Shown: positions 41,831 to 51,324, numbered from the stretch's first letter. The stretch: 64,000 nucleotides of DNA from Actinopolyspora erythraea (GCF_002263515.1 NZ_CP022752.1:1364001-1428000); one strand, 5' to 3'. Translations and numbers: made by a program. The notes: generated by a model not told the origin, from the letters alone.

Positions 41831-42867
41831 CGGAACCAGACACCGCCGCCCCCAGGGAGAATTCCGACGAGCGATTGTTGCGCGACGGGCTGCACGAGCT
41901 CGTTCGGGACGTGGAACCCTCCCCCACCGCGCTGTCACGTGTGCTCGCGGGGCGCCGTGGGCGTTCCGGATCTCGCCTGGTTCTCGGGCTGACCGGAGTC
42001 GCTGCCGCCGCCACCGCCGCCCTGCTGCTCATCCTGGTGCTCGTCCCCGACCGGAGTCCTCGGCCCGTTCCGGTCGGTATCGCTCCGGACAGCTACGTCG
42101 TGCAGCTGGCCGACGGGACGCTGGCCTCGGCGGCCCTGGAGACCGGCGAGGTGCTGCGGGAGTTGGGCAGGGTCGATGCCGAGGTCACCGCGCTCGCCAA
42201 GGGGAACGAGCACGTCTACGCGGCCGCCGCTGGTGAGGGGGTGCTGCGGATCGGCCCCGACGGAACCACCCGGCGTGTCCGGGGAGTGGGCCGGGGAGCC
42301 GGGGTGACCGCCATGGCGGCGGCGAACGGCAGGCTCGCCGTCGCGGACGGAAACCGGGTGACGCTCGTATCGGGGAACTCCACCCGAAGGATCACGCTGG
42401 ACACCGGTCTGGTGGTGCGTGACCTCGCGCTGGATCGTTCGGGACGACTGGCGCTGGTCGTGCGTGACCGGGGTGGGGGCGCGCCGACACTGCGCCTGGT
42501 CCCGGCCGGACGGGCCGGAACCGATCGGATCCGGCTGTTCGAACCGTCGTGTGCTCCGCTGCGGATCGCCTGGGGCTCTACCGGACTCCTCGTGCTGCGG
42601 CCGCGGGACTGCGCCACGCGCGACGCGGTCCGCCTCACCACTATCGATCCGGGGACCGGAGGACGGATAGGTGGTGGGGTGGGGATTCGGTTCGAAGCCC
42701 CGGTCGGGGACGCGGGTGACGTACGAGTATCGGCCGACTCCGCCGATCGTGTGCTGGTGTCCACCGCGACGGGGCGGACCTGGCTCGTCGGCGGTGGGGG
42801 AGTCGAACTCGTGGCCGCGCACTGCGTCACGGGGAGGAGCTGCACAGCGGTTCCCGCCGTGATGTGA
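41827..42867 (+). CDS. Putative anti-sigma-like membrane protein with beta-propeller ectodomain
   Basis: 346 residues, overlapping the sigma gene by 4 nt. Cytoplasmic N-terminus of about 50 residues (RLLRDGLHELVRDVEPSPTALSRVLAGRRG), one TM helix (about 52-74), then a large external domain of repeating short beta-strand motifs (VVQLADGTLASAALETGEVL, VYAAAAGEGVLRIGPDGT, LAVADGNRVTLVSGNS), as in six- or seven-bladed propellers. No ZAS zinc motif (HxxxCxxC). Position and topology suggest it holds the sigma factor and senses an external cue. Confidence 0.7.
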   Translation: MTEPDTAAPRENSDERLLRDGLHELVRDVEPSPTALSRVLAGRRGRSGSRLVLGLTGVAAAATAALLLILVLVPDRSPRPVPVGIAPDSYVVQLADGTLASAALETGEVLRELGRVDAEVTALAKGNEHVYAAAAGEGVLRIGPDGTTRRVRGVGRGAGVTAMAAANGRLAVADGNRVTLVSGNSTRRITLDTGLVVRDLALDRSGRLALVVRDRGGGAPTLRLVPAGRAGTDRIRLFEPSCAPLRIAWGSTGLLVLRPRDCATRDAVRLTTIDPGTGGRIGGGVGIRFEAPVGDAGDVRVSADSADRVLVSTATGRTWLVGGGGVELVAAHCVTGRSCTAVPAVM

Positions 42868-42891
42868 CCCAGCGTGTTCGGGACACACCAC

Positions 42892-42913
42892 TGATCGGGC
42901 AATGGACCGATCA
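42892..42913. repeat. Short inverted repeat after the anti-sigma-like gene
   Basis: TGATCGG (42892-42898) and CCGATCA (42907-42913), 8-nt loop, 25 nt after the anti-sigma-like stop. Weak terminator or operator for the next gene; undecided. Confidence 0.35.
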
Positions 42914-42973
42914 CCCCGTTGACGGTGACGATCGCCGTGGTGCGGCGAATCCGATCGACGGAGGTGGCCACTC

Positions 42974-43624
42974 GTGCGTGCGCATTGGTGGGAAGTGATC
43001 AGGTTGTGCAGCGTGGCAGGCAGCAGGCCCCACTGGCAGCGCCTGGCGGCGTTCGTGGTGTCGGTGTGGACGCTGTGGTGGATCGTCGGCCAGTTTCTGG
43101 CCCCCGAGTCGGCCCCCTCGGCGGTGGAGGTGTGGCGCGGTCTGCTGGAACGGGTCGGCGTGTTCGACACGGCCTGGAGTGACCGGGTGGTGCGCGCCTG
43201 GGAGAGCGCCGGGGCGTTGTTGGCGGTCTTCGGTGGTCTGCTGTGGGCTGCCACCACCGAACGCGGCCAGGTGCCTGCCCTGCTGGGGTGGATCGCGGTG
43301 ATGCTCGGTTCGCAGCGGCTGGGGTACCAGCCGTCCGTGGTCATCGCGGTGACCACCATGGTCGGTTTCGTGCTCGTGCTGTGGGCGGTCTCGCTCGCCA
43401 ACAGCCGGTTCGTGGACCGCTATCCACGGCTGTTGCCCGGCGACGTGTTCCGTGCCGGAGTCACGGCGGCCACCCTGTCGGCCGTCGTCCCGCTGTACGC
43501 GCCCGCGGCCGTGGTGTTCCGGCTGTTCCACCCCTATCTGACCCGGACCCCTCGGATACTTCCCACCGAGTACGAGGGCGGCCAGACTCCAGCTGTCGGT
43601 GGGTGGAGCCGGGTATCCCGGTGA
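42974..43624 (+). CDS. Membrane protein of unknown function
   Basis: 216 residues with about four TM segments (24-43 LAAFVVSVWTLWWIVGQFLA, 78-95 ESAGALLAVFGGLLWAA, 100-145 two segments, 162-185). N-terminus RAHWWEVIRLCS is Trp-rich; C-terminal tail polar. Looks like a phage- or conjugation-type small membrane protein in layout but I do not recognise a family. GTG start at 42974. Confidence 0.65.
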   Translation: MRAHWWEVIRLCSVAGSRPHWQRLAAFVVSVWTLWWIVGQFLAPESAPSAVEVWRGLLERVGVFDTAWSDRVVRAWESAGALLAVFGGLLWAATTERGQVPALLGWIAVMLGSQRLGYQPSVVIAVTTMVGFVLVLWAVSLANSRFVDRYPRLLPGDVFRAGVTAATLSAVVPLYAPAAVVFRLFHPYLTRTPRILPTEYEGGQTPAVGGWSRVSR

Positions 43625-43801
43625 GTCGCGCGGGCTGAGGAGGTGACCTCCGTGCGGCCCCCGGGCCCCGGCGAGCGGTTCCCCGGTTCTCGCACCGGGG
43701 CACCCCGAGGACCGGAACCGTCGTCCACCGCGGCGCCGCTCGAGGTGGACGGCGAGGCGTCCGGGTTGCCGTTGCCGCCGTGATGTATTGCCCTGGCCGG
43801 T

Positions 43802-45265
43802 ATGGCTGCTACGGACGCGGAGTCGGACGGGGCCGTCCGGGACTCCGCCGACTACGAGTACGACGTCGTGGTCCTGGGGGCGGGACCGGCGGGGGAGAAC
43901 GTCGCGGGGCGGGCCGCGTCCGGAGGGCTCTCGGTGGCTCTCGTGGAGCGGGAACGTGTCGGCGGCGAGTGCTCCTTCTGGGCGTGCGTGCCGAGCAAGG
44001 CGCTGCTGCGCTCCGGGCACGCGGTGGCCGCGGCTCGTCGCGTGGCGGGTGCCGCCCAGGCCGTCACCGGGGAGCCGGACGTCACCGGCACGTTGCGCAG
44101 ACGCGACTCGTTCGTCGACGAGTGGGACGACCGGCGACAGGTCGACTGGGTCCACGAGGCCGGAGTGGCCCTGTTCCGCGGTTCGGGGTGGGTCGCGGGC
44201 AGCAGGGAGGTCATGGTCCGCGACGTGCACGGCACGACGCTTTCGCTGCGCGCGGCAAGAGCCGTGGTGCTGGCCACCGGAAGCGTTCCCTCCCAGCCCG
44301 ACGTTCCCGGCCTCGACGAGGTCGACTTCTGGGACTCCCGCGCCGCCACTTCCGCCGAACGCGCCCCGGGGAGCCTGGCCGTGCTGGGAGCGGGCGTGGT
44401 GGGGGTCGAACTCGCGCAGGCATGGGCGAGGCTGGGCACGGAGGTGCGGGTGGTCGAGAGCGGGCCGCGCCCGTTGCCCACCATGGCGGATTTCGCGGGT
44501 GAGTTGGTCGGCGCCGCCCTCCGCGCCGACGGGGTGCGGCTGTATCCCGACTCGGTCGTGGAGAGCGTCTCGCGGACCCCGGAGGAGGTGACGCTCCGGC
44601 TCTCCGACGGTACCGACGTGTCGGCCGAGCACCTGCTCGTCGCCACCGGCCGTCGCGCGGCCACCGGGCACCTCGGGCTGGAGTCGGTGGGCCTGCACGA
44701 GGACGGTGCGGTGGAGGTCAACGAGCACGGCGAGGTCAGGGGGGTCTCCGGGGGCTGGCTCTACGCGGTGGGCGACGTCACCGGGCAGGCGCAGCTCACC
44801 CACCAGGCCAAGTACGCCGCGCGTGTGGTCGCCGACGTGGTGGTCGCCAGAGCCACGGGCAGGCACGTGACCACCGAGGCGTTCAGCCGGTACATGACCT
44901 CGGCCAACAGGTGCGCGGTACCGGCGGTGGTGTTCACCGACCCGGAGGTGGCCCAGGTCGGTTACGACCCGGCGCGGGCCGAGCGGGCCGGGCATCAGGT
45001 GCGCACCGTGGAGCTGGACATCGATTCGGTCGGCGCGTTGCTGCGGGCCGACGGGTACCGGGGCAGGGCCCGCTTCGTGGTCGACGAGCGGAACGAGGTG
45101 CTGCTGGGCGCGGTGTTCGTCGGGCAGGACGTCGCTGAGCTGTTGCAGGCGGCGACGATCGCGATCGTCGGGGAGGTGCCGCTGCGGCGGCTGTGGCACG
45201 CGGTACCGGTGTTTCCCACGGTCGGTGAGATCTGGCTTCGGCTGTTGGAGGCCTACGGGCTCTGA
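43802..45265 (+). CDS. Pyridine nucleotide-disulfide oxidoreductase (class I, mercuric/lipoamide reductase-like)
   Basis: 487 residues. FAD-binding VVVLGAGPAGENVAGRAA near 23-40; redox-active disulfide in GGECSFWACVPSKALL (C-x4-C, about 57-72); NAD(P)-binding VLGAGVVGVELAQAWARLG near 196-214; second FAD motif YAVGDVTG; C-terminal dimer domain ending HAVPVFPTVGEIW with the catalytic His-Glu pair. All catalytic parts are present, so it is an active reductase, but the substrate is open: no Hg-binding Cys pair or lipoyl operon is nearby. ATG at 43802. Confidence 0.88.
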   Translation: MAATDAESDGAVRDSADYEYDVVVLGAGPAGENVAGRAASGGLSVALVERERVGGECSFWACVPSKALLRSGHAVAAARRVAGAAQAVTGEPDVTGTLRRRDSFVDEWDDRRQVDWVHEAGVALFRGSGWVAGSREVMVRDVHGTTLSLRAARAVVLATGSVPSQPDVPGLDEVDFWDSRAATSAERAPGSLAVLGAGVVGVELAQAWARLGTEVRVVESGPRPLPTMADFAGELVGAALRADGVRLYPDSVVESVSRTPEEVTLRLSDGTDVSAEHLLVATGRRAATGHLGLESVGLHEDGAVEVNEHGEVRGVSGGWLYAVGDVTGQAQLTHQAKYAARVVADVVVARATGRHVTTEAFSRYMTSANRCAVPAVVFTDPEVAQVGYDPARAERAGHQVRTVELDIDSVGALLRADGYRGRARFVVDERNEVLLGAVFVGQDVAELLQAATIAIVGEVPLRRLWHAVPVFPTVGEIWLRLLEAYGL

Positions 45266-45624
45266 GGGGATTCCCCGCTCGGGCGGCCGGAGCCGCTCCC
45301 TCGGGGCGATCAGGGGAAGAGTGTCCCCTTTCGGGTGTTATCACCGCGTCGCGAGGAGCCCCGGAGGAAACCGGCCCCTCCGGTCCCGCTTCGATTTCTC
45401 CCCGGCCATGGCTATGCCTTCCGAACTGCGATTTCCGATCGCTGTCCGGGGTTCCGGGATAGAGGCGCTCCGCCCTGCCGGTCCATTCGGGACAGCGCGG
45501 TGTGGCGGCGGGAGGTACTCGGAAAGCGTGCGGAGACCCGCCGCTTGTGATCGACTGGCAGAGTCGTACTTCGCTTCGAGGTCGTAGCGCAGGAACGTCC
45601 CTCGTGGCACAAGCGGAGGGCAAC
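45266..45624. other. Upstream region of the DUF3145 gene
   Basis: About 360 bp between co-directional genes; no supported ORF. It should contain the DUF3145 promoter. Confidence 0.45.
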
Positions 45625-46128
45625 ATGAGCACGTGTGACTCTACAACCGGTGTTGTCTACGTCCACTCTTCACCGGGTGCGGTCTGTCCGCACGTCGAGT
45701 GGGCCGTCGCGAGCGTGCTCGACACCCGTTGCGAGTTCCGTTGGACCGCACAGCCCGCGGCTCCGGGACAGCTTCGCGCCGAGCACGTGTGGTCCGGCGA
45801 ACCCGGGACCGCGGCCAGACTGGCGGGAGTGCTGCGTTCCTGGCCGATACTGCGTTTCGAGATCACCGAGGATCCCGGTCCCGGCGCGGACGGGGAGCGG
45901 TTCTGCCACGTCCCGGAGCTGGGGTTGTGGCGGGCCCGCACCGGGGCGAACGGTGACATCGTGGTCGCCGAGGACCAGCTGCGTTCCCTGATGGCCGAAT
46001 GCCAGGACGTGGAGAGCGTGCGACACCGGGTGGCGGAACTGCTCGGGTCCAACTGGGACGAGGCGTTGGAACCGTTCCGGGAGGCCGGTGAGGGGCCGCC
46101 GGTGGAATGGTTGCACAGCGTCGGTTAG
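45625..46128 (+). CDS. DUF3145 family protein
   Basis: 167 residues. TTGVVYVHSSPGAVCPHVEWAVA at the start, EHVWSGEPGTAARLAGVLRSW in the middle and the end WDEALEPFREAGEGPPVEWLHSVG match the actinobacteria-only DUF3145 family. Cytoplasmic; function unknown. The family is usually found near the kas/fab type II fatty-acid genes, which here lie 5 kb downstream. ATG 45625 with GGAGG at 45615-45619. Confidence 0.9.
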   Translation: MSTCDSTTGVVYVHSSPGAVCPHVEWAVASVLDTRCEFRWTAQPAAPGQLRAEHVWSGEPGTAARLAGVLRSWPILRFEITEDPGPGADGERFCHVPELGLWRARTGANGDIVVAEDQLRSLMAECQDVESVRHRVAELLGSNWDEALEPFREAGEGPPVEWLHSVG

Positions 46129-46182
46129 CGGCCCGCTCTCCCGGGAGCCGGTGCCCCGGACCCGGACGGGCACCGGATGCTC

Positions 46183-46869
46183 CTATCCCTCGTGGGGGGC
46201 CGCGTCGGAGAGCCTCCCGTCCACGATCGACACCGCGCGGTCGGTGTGGGACAGGTGCCGCGTGTCGTGCGTGACCAGCACCGTGGCGATCCCGTAGTGC
46301 GAGGTCACCTCCCGGAGCAGTTCCACGATCCGCGCGCCGCGTTCCCGGTCCAGGGCGGAGGTCGGCTCGTCCACCAGCAACACCTCGGGACTGCCCATCA
46401 GCGCCCGTGCGATGTTGACCCGCTGGCGCTCCCCGCCGGAGAGCCGGTGCGGCCGGCGGTGTTGTTTGCCCGCCAACCCCACCGTGGCCAGCAGCTGGAC
46501 CGCCCTGTCCCGTGCCTTCCGCGCCGAACGTCCCCGCATGTGCTCGGTGACCTGGAGCTGTTCGGCCGCTGTCAGCGAACCGACCAGGTTCGGCTGTTGG
46601 AACACGATGCCGATCCGGGTCAGCCGCAGTGCGCTCAGCTCCCGGCCGGGCATGTCGGTGACGTCGGAGTCGCCCACGCTGATCGAACCCCGCGTGGGGC
46701 GAACCAGGCCCGAGGCCACGGCGAGCAGGCTCGACTTGCCCGAGCCGGAAGGCCCGGTCACCGCCAGCAGCTCACCGGGCGCGACCCGCAGCGAGACGTC
46801 CTCCAGCGCCGTCACCGTGCGTTCTCCGTCGGGGTAGTCCAGCCCGACCCCGTACATCGTCAGGCTCAT
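46183..46869 (-). CDS. ABC transporter ATP-binding protein (MacB/LolD type)
   Basis: 228 residues. Walker A GPSGSGKSSLL near 38-48, Q-loop VFQQPN, signature LSGGERQRV near 137-145, Walker B VLLVDEPTSALD near 156-167, H-loop VTHDTRH. Sequence type is that of ATPases serving FtsX-like permeases (macrolide/peptide export or lipoprotein-type machines). Its ATG overlaps the permease stop (ATGA). Confidence 0.93.
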   Translation of the reverse strand: MSLTMYGVGLDYPDGERTVTALEDVSLRVAPGELLAVTGPSGSGKSSLLAVASGLVRPTRGSISVGDSDVTDMPGRELSALRLTRIGIVFQQPNLVGSLTAAEQLQVTEHMRGRSARKARDRAVQLLATVGLAGKQHRRPHRLSGGERQRVNIARALMGSPEVLLVDEPTSALDRERGARIVELLREVTSHYGIATVLVTHDTRHLSHTDRAVSIVDGRLSDAAPHEG

Positions 46870-47954
46870 CGTCCCGCCTCCAGGGCTGCCAGTGGTTCCA
46901 CGGAAGTTATGCGGCGCACGGCCAGCGCCGCCCCGACCATGCCGAGCGCGATCATCACCAGTACCGGCACCAGCGTCGTTCGCACGGTCAGTTCGAAGGG
47001 CACGACGCTCCCGGCGGCGCTGCCCAGGGCGATCCCGATCGCCCCGCCGAGACCGGCGCCCGCGAGCAAAACGATCAGCGACTGGACCAGCGCATCGCGC
47101 AGCAGGTAACCGGTGGATCCGCCGAGTGCCTTGAGCACGGCGACGTCCCCGCTGCGCTGGATCGTCCAGACGGTGAGGAACGCTCCGATCACCAGCGCCG
47201 ATATCGCGTACAGCAGTACCCGCATCATCAGCAGTGATCCGTTCTCCGAGGAGAACGAGCCCACCGCTTCGAGACTGTCCGCCACGGTGGCCGAGAGCGT
47301 GTTCGCGGCCGAGTCGGCCGCCGCCGGGGCCGCCTCCGGCCCGGCATCGACCATCAGCACCGTGGCCAGCGGCGCTTGTTGGGAGCCGCCTCGCTGGGCA
47401 CGCATCTCGCGCCAAGTGTCCAGTGTGGTCCAAACCACCGGCGTGTGGTTGTGGAACTCGCTCGGCGCGACAGCACGCACCGTGAGCTCGCCCGTGGCCG
47501 TGGTGAGCCGGTCACCGGTGCGCAGTCCCCGCTCCTCGGCGAGCGAGCGGCTGATGACCACGGCTCCGTCGGCCACTCCTTCCGGCGCGGCGGGCGCTCC
47601 CGGCGGCAGCCCGAACACCGTGACTCCGGCCTCACCCCCTTCCGGCGTTCCCATTCGGGTGGTCGTGATTCCCAGCGGGGTGACTCGGCGCACACCCTCC
47701 GTGTCCTCCCACACCGCGCGTTGACGCCGGTCCACGGCGCTGTCCGCGAACGACTTCTCGGGTTCCTCGGCTCCGCTGCCGCCGAACACCAGGTGTGTGG
47801 CTGGCAGCTCCCTGACGGCCGACACCGATCGGTCGGCCAGTCCTGAGGTGAGTCCGGAGAGCAGCACGACCAACAGCGTGATCAGCACTACGACCGAACC
47901 CATCAGAGTGAATCGCCCCTTGGCGAAGCGAATGTCTCGGATGGCGACGAACAC
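46866..47954 (-). CDS. ABC transporter permease (FtsX-like)
   Basis: 362 residues. One N-terminal TM (about 15-36, RFTLMGSVVVLITLLVVLLSGLTSG), a large extracytoplasmic MacB-like periplasmic-core domain (about 40-240), and three C-terminal TM segments forming the FtsX domain (RVLLYAISALVIGAFLTVWTI; SLIVLLAGAGLGGAIGIALG; VLVMIALGMVGAALAV). GTG 47954 has GGAGAG 12-17 nt upstream and begins the family-like FVAIRDIRFAKGRF; the open frame upstream to 48200 is unrelated. Pairs with the ATPase downstream. Confidence 0.9.
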   Translation of the reverse strand: MFVAIRDIRFAKGRFTLMGSVVVLITLLVVLLSGLTSGLADRSVSAVRELPATHLVFGGSGAEEPEKSFADSAVDRRQRAVWEDTEGVRRVTPLGITTTRMGTPEGGEAGVTVFGLPPGAPAAPEGVADGAVVISRSLAEERGLRTGDRLTTATGELTVRAVAPSEFHNHTPVVWTTLDTWREMRAQRGGSQQAPLATVLMVDAGPEAAPAAADSAANTLSATVADSLEAVGSFSSENGSLLMMRVLLYAISALVIGAFLTVWTIQRSGDVAVLKALGGSTGYLLRDALVQSLIVLLAGAGLGGAIGIALGSAAGSVVPFELTVRTTLVPVLVMIALGMVGAALAVRRITSVEPLAALEAGR

Positions 47955-48552
47955 GGGACACTTCTCTCCTGGTGGTTGTACCCTGGCCGATTCGCGCGGT
48001 GGTCGGGACCACCGCGCGGACCGGCGCCGTCCTGTTGCCCGGACCGTTCCGTCGTTCGGTGCGGCGCGACGTCGGCCGGTGGGGCCGGTGAAGGGGCGCA
48101 CCACGGGCGGTCCGGAACGGTGCTCCGCTGCCACGCGGCGGAGCACGTCTCCCACTGTCGCCGCGAGGAGCCGCGTTGCCATCGGTGGCGAGTTCGACAT
48201 CCGGGTGTCGTTCGTCGGAGACGGAAGTCAACCGTTCGATTGATGCCGCGCTCGGCCGACGCGTGGATACTGGTTCCCGTGAGTCCTCGGACCAGGTGAC
48301 CAGCCACTCGACAGGTACCCGCCTCCTCCGGGCTCGTCGGCGTGACCCCTGGCCCCGTCTTGGCGCCGGCTCTGCGTGGTGGTCGTCGTCCGCCAGGCGG
48401 GAAGTCTCCCGGCGCTGCGAGGAACACCGAGCCGGTTCCGGTCCGTTCCGCTCCCGGAGCACGGAAACGGGCACGGCACCGCCGACACGGTGCCGCCGAG
48501 CTCCGCACACCTCACGAACGGCCGAACTGCTCCGAGGGGAGGGAAGGCGACG
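47955..48552. other. Divergent region between ABC exporter and two-component system
   Basis: About 600 bp. Frames are open on both strands owing to GC content but without support. It holds the divergent promoters and probably the response-regulator binding site. Confidence 0.45.
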
Positions 48553-49758
48553 TTGAGCGGGCACGACCCCAGCGAATCCGTGGTGCTGCGGGTGCTGCGC
48601 ACCGCCCTGCACCTGGGGTTCTACCTGCTGCTGGCGGTGGCCACCGCTCGGTTGTTCGCCACGCACCACGTCGGCGGCGGCACGATGCCCGCCCTGCTGG
48701 GGGTGGTGACGCTGGCGGTGCTCTACGCGGTGGGTGCGCTACCCAGCCGGGTCGCGCACGACCGCCGGACCGCGTTGCTCTGGCTGGCGGGTGTGACCGG
48801 GCTGTGGGCGGCACTGCTGGTCGTCAGCCCGGACTTCTCGTGGATCGCCTTCCCGCTGTTCTTCCTGCACATGCATCTGTTGCGCAGGACGCACGCGGTT
48901 CTGGCTGTGGCGGTTCTGACCGGGGCGGTGATCGCCACCCAGCTGGTGCACGCCGAGGAGTTCAGTGTCGCGATGGTGCTCGGGCCGAGTCTGGGGGCGG
49001 GATTCGCCGTGCTCGTGGCGTGGGGTTACGCGGCGGTTCACGAGGAGAGCCAGCAGCGTCGCCGTCTGATCGAGGACCTCCGGCGGACGCGCTCACAACT
49101 CGCCGCTTCCCAGCACGAGGCCGGAGTGGCGGCCGAGCGGGAGCGGCTCGCCAGGGAGATTCACGACACGATAGCGCAGGGGCTCTCCAGCGTGGTGCTG
49201 TTGCTCCGGGCCGCCGAGGCCGCGTTGCCCGCCGAGGCGACGACCGCCCGGGGACACCTCGTCGAGGCGCGTGACACCGCTTCGGAGAACCTGGCCGAGG
49301 CGCGCGGGTTCGTCCGCAGGCTCAGCCCGCCTGCCCTGGACGACGCCGGTCTTCCCGAGACGCTGCGCAGGCTGTGCGAACGAGTCGAACGCGAGTCCGG
49401 GCTGCGCTGCCGCTCGCGTGTCGACGGCACCGTTGTCACCCTCCCCGCCGAGTACGAGGTGGCCCTGCTGCGCGCCGCGCAGGCGAGCCTGGCCAACGTG
49501 GTCCAGCACGCCGGTGCCGATTCGGTGACGATCACGCTCGGATACCTGCGGACCGAGGTGACGCTGGACGTCTACGACGACGGGGTCGGGTTCGATCCGG
49601 AGCTGGCACGAGCTCCGCGAGCGGACGGGACGGGGTTCGGGCTGCCGTCGTTGCGTGAGCGGATCGACCGGTTGGGGGGTGAACTGGAGCTGGAGAGCAC
49701 CGGGGACGGTACCGCCGTGGCGATCAGGCTCCCGCTGCGCGAGGAGGTGACCCGGTGA
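48553..49758 (+). CDS. Sensor histidine kinase (NarL-partner, HisKA_3)
   Basis: 401 residues from TTG 48553. About five or six TM segments (residues 15-160), coiled linker, then HisKA_3 with REIHDTIAQGLSSVV (phospho-acceptor His) and a HATPase domain with DDGVGFDPE (G1), GTGFGLPSLRERIDRLGG (G2). The first 65 codons of the longer open frame (from 48376) have no family similarity; TTG 48553 has GGGAAGG 6-12 nt upstream. Overlaps the regulator gene by 4 nt (GTGA). Confidence 0.88.
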   Translation: MSGHDPSESVVLRVLRTALHLGFYLLLAVATARLFATHHVGGGTMPALLGVVTLAVLYAVGALPSRVAHDRRTALLWLAGVTGLWAALLVVSPDFSWIAFPLFFLHMHLLRRTHAVLAVAVLTGAVIATQLVHAEEFSVAMVLGPSLGAGFAVLVAWGYAAVHEESQQRRRLIEDLRRTRSQLAASQHEAGVAAERERLAREIHDTIAQGLSSVVLLLRAAEAALPAEATTARGHLVEARDTASENLAEARGFVRRLSPPALDDAGLPETLRRLCERVERESGLRCRSRVDGTVVTLPAEYEVALLRAAQASLANVVQHAGADSVTITLGYLRTEVTLDVYDDGVGFDPELARAPRADGTGFGLPSLRERIDRLGGELELESTGDGTAVAIRLPLREEVTR

Positions 49759-50393
49759 ACGAGCCCCTTCGGTTGCTGCTGGTGGACGACCACCCCGTCG
49801 TCCGACGCGGGTTGCGGGCCATGTTCGACGAGCGCTCCGACACGCTGGTCGTGGCCGAAGCGGCCGACGGCCGGGAGGCGCTGGACGTGTTGGCCGCGAC
49901 GAGCGTTCACGTCGTGCTGATGGATCTGCGGATGGGGGAGGGGACGGACGGGGTAACCGCTACCAGGAGCATCACCTCGTTGCCCGAGCCTCCGGCCGTG
50001 CTGGTGCTCACCGTCTACGAGACCGACGCGGACATCCTGGCGGCGGTCGAGGCCGGCGCCACGGGCTACATGCTCAAGGACTCCCCGCCGGAGCAGCTGG
50101 TCGAGGCGGTCCGTTCGGCGGCGCGGGGGGAAACGGCGCTGGGGCCGAACGTCGCCGCCCGGCTGTTCGACAGGCTGCGCGGCCCCGAGGAGTCCCTGAG
50201 CCCGCGCGAGGTGGAGATACTGCGGTTGTTGGGGCAGGGACTGTCCAACAGGGCGCTGTCCCGTGAGCTGTTCATCAGCGAGGCGACCGTCAAAACGCAC
50301 CTGGTGCACATCTTCGACAAGCTCGGTGTGGACAACCGCACGGCGGCCATAACCACCGCGATCCAACGCGGCATAATCCGCGCTGTCCAGTAG
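49755..50393 (+). CDS. Response regulator, NarL/LuxR family
   Basis: 212 residues. Receiver domain LLLVDDHPVVRRGLRAMFDER, phospho-acceptor Asp in VVLMDLRMGEG, VLVLTVYETD, YMLKDSPPEQLV; then a LuxR HTH LSPREVEILRLLGQGLSNRALSRELFISEATVKTHLVHIFDKLGV. Coupled to the kinase gene. The divergent FtsX-type ABC exporter is the likely target. Confidence 0.93.
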   Translation: MNEPLRLLLVDDHPVVRRGLRAMFDERSDTLVVAEAADGREALDVLAATSVHVVLMDLRMGEGTDGVTATRSITSLPEPPAVLVLTVYETDADILAAVEAGATGYMLKDSPPEQLVEAVRSAARGETALGPNVAARLFDRLRGPEESLSPREVEILRLLGQGLSNRALSRELFISEATVKTHLVHIFDKLGVDNRTAAITTAIQRGIIRAVQ

Positions 50394-50568
50394 TGCCCCC
50401 GAGAGCCCTGACCTGCCCGCCGGGCGTGGGACGCCCATCTCCCGGAACCGGGTCCGCCGAGGGACGACGGTGGGTCCGGCACGCGGGTACCCGGCACCCT
50501 GCCTGGAGAGGCTCGCCCGGGAGCCGGTCTCGATCGGGTGAGGGCCCGCCGTATGGCAAGCTCGGGGC

Positions 50569-51171
50569 GTGCCGTCGAGACCCCCTTCCCCCCGCCGGAG
50601 AGTACTGCTGTGGGCGGTGCCGCTCACAGTCGTGGCGTTGCTGGGCGCCGTAGCGGGTGGTTTCTTCGCACGCCACCTTTACGCCGTCATGGACGAGGCT
50701 TCCGAACCGCTTCCCGAGAGCTCGACAGTGCCCAGCCCCGTCCCGGAGCCCCCGGGGCTCGAAAGCGTGATGCTCAGCGAGGCGGCCCAGCGGCATCCGG
50801 ACTCGAAGGCCGTGCGGGATCTGCTGCAGCGCCACTTCGACGCGATCAACGAGAGTCACTACCCCAAGTGGCGGACGACAGTGGTGCGTGCCAAACGGAT
50901 CAATCAGCCCCTGGCGCAGTGGTTGCAGGAGTACCGCACCACCGAGGACGGCACGATCGAGGTCCATCGGATCGCTCCCGGCCCGGGGAGGACCCTGCGG
51001 GTGGTCATGTCGTTCATCAGCACGCAGGACCAGGACCACGCGCCCAAGTCCGTGCCCGCCGAGTGCCTGCGCTGGCGGGTCGTCTACCGGATCGTTCCCG
51101 AGGGCGAGCAGTTGCGGCTCGGCCAGGGACTGCCCGAGAGCTCGTTGCCACGGCGCTGCGAGGACGACTGA
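50569..51171 (+). CDS. Membrane-anchored extracytoplasmic protein, unknown
   Basis: 200 residues. Basic N-terminus and one TM segment (about 11-34, VLLWAVPLTVVALLGAVAGGFF), Pro-rich linker, then an external domain with DLLQRHFDAINESHYPKWRTTV that looks like an NTF2/DUF4878-type cone fold; two Cys (CLRW and RRCEDD) could form a disulfide. Start GTG 50569 with CAAGCT 6 nt upstream (leaderless-like). No partner gene. Confidence 0.72.
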   Translation: MPSRPPSPRRRVLLWAVPLTVVALLGAVAGGFFARHLYAVMDEASEPLPESSTVPSPVPEPPGLESVMLSEAAQRHPDSKAVRDLLQRHFDAINESHYPKWRTTVVRAKRINQPLAQWLQEYRTTEDGTIEVHRIAPGPGRTLRVVMSFISTQDQDHAPKSVPAECLRWRVVYRIVPEGEQLRLGQGLPESSLPRRCEDD

Positions 51172-51324
51172 CGATCGGTCCGGAGCGAGCTTCGTGGGTA
51201 CCGTCGCGGACTTTCCGGGGAGCTCCTCGCACGGGCGCCGGGACGATCCCGGCCGGGCGCGAACCGGTGCCCAGCACTGGTTCGCGCCCGGAGCGGCTGG
51301 TTCCGCCGTGGTCCGGCCACGGCG

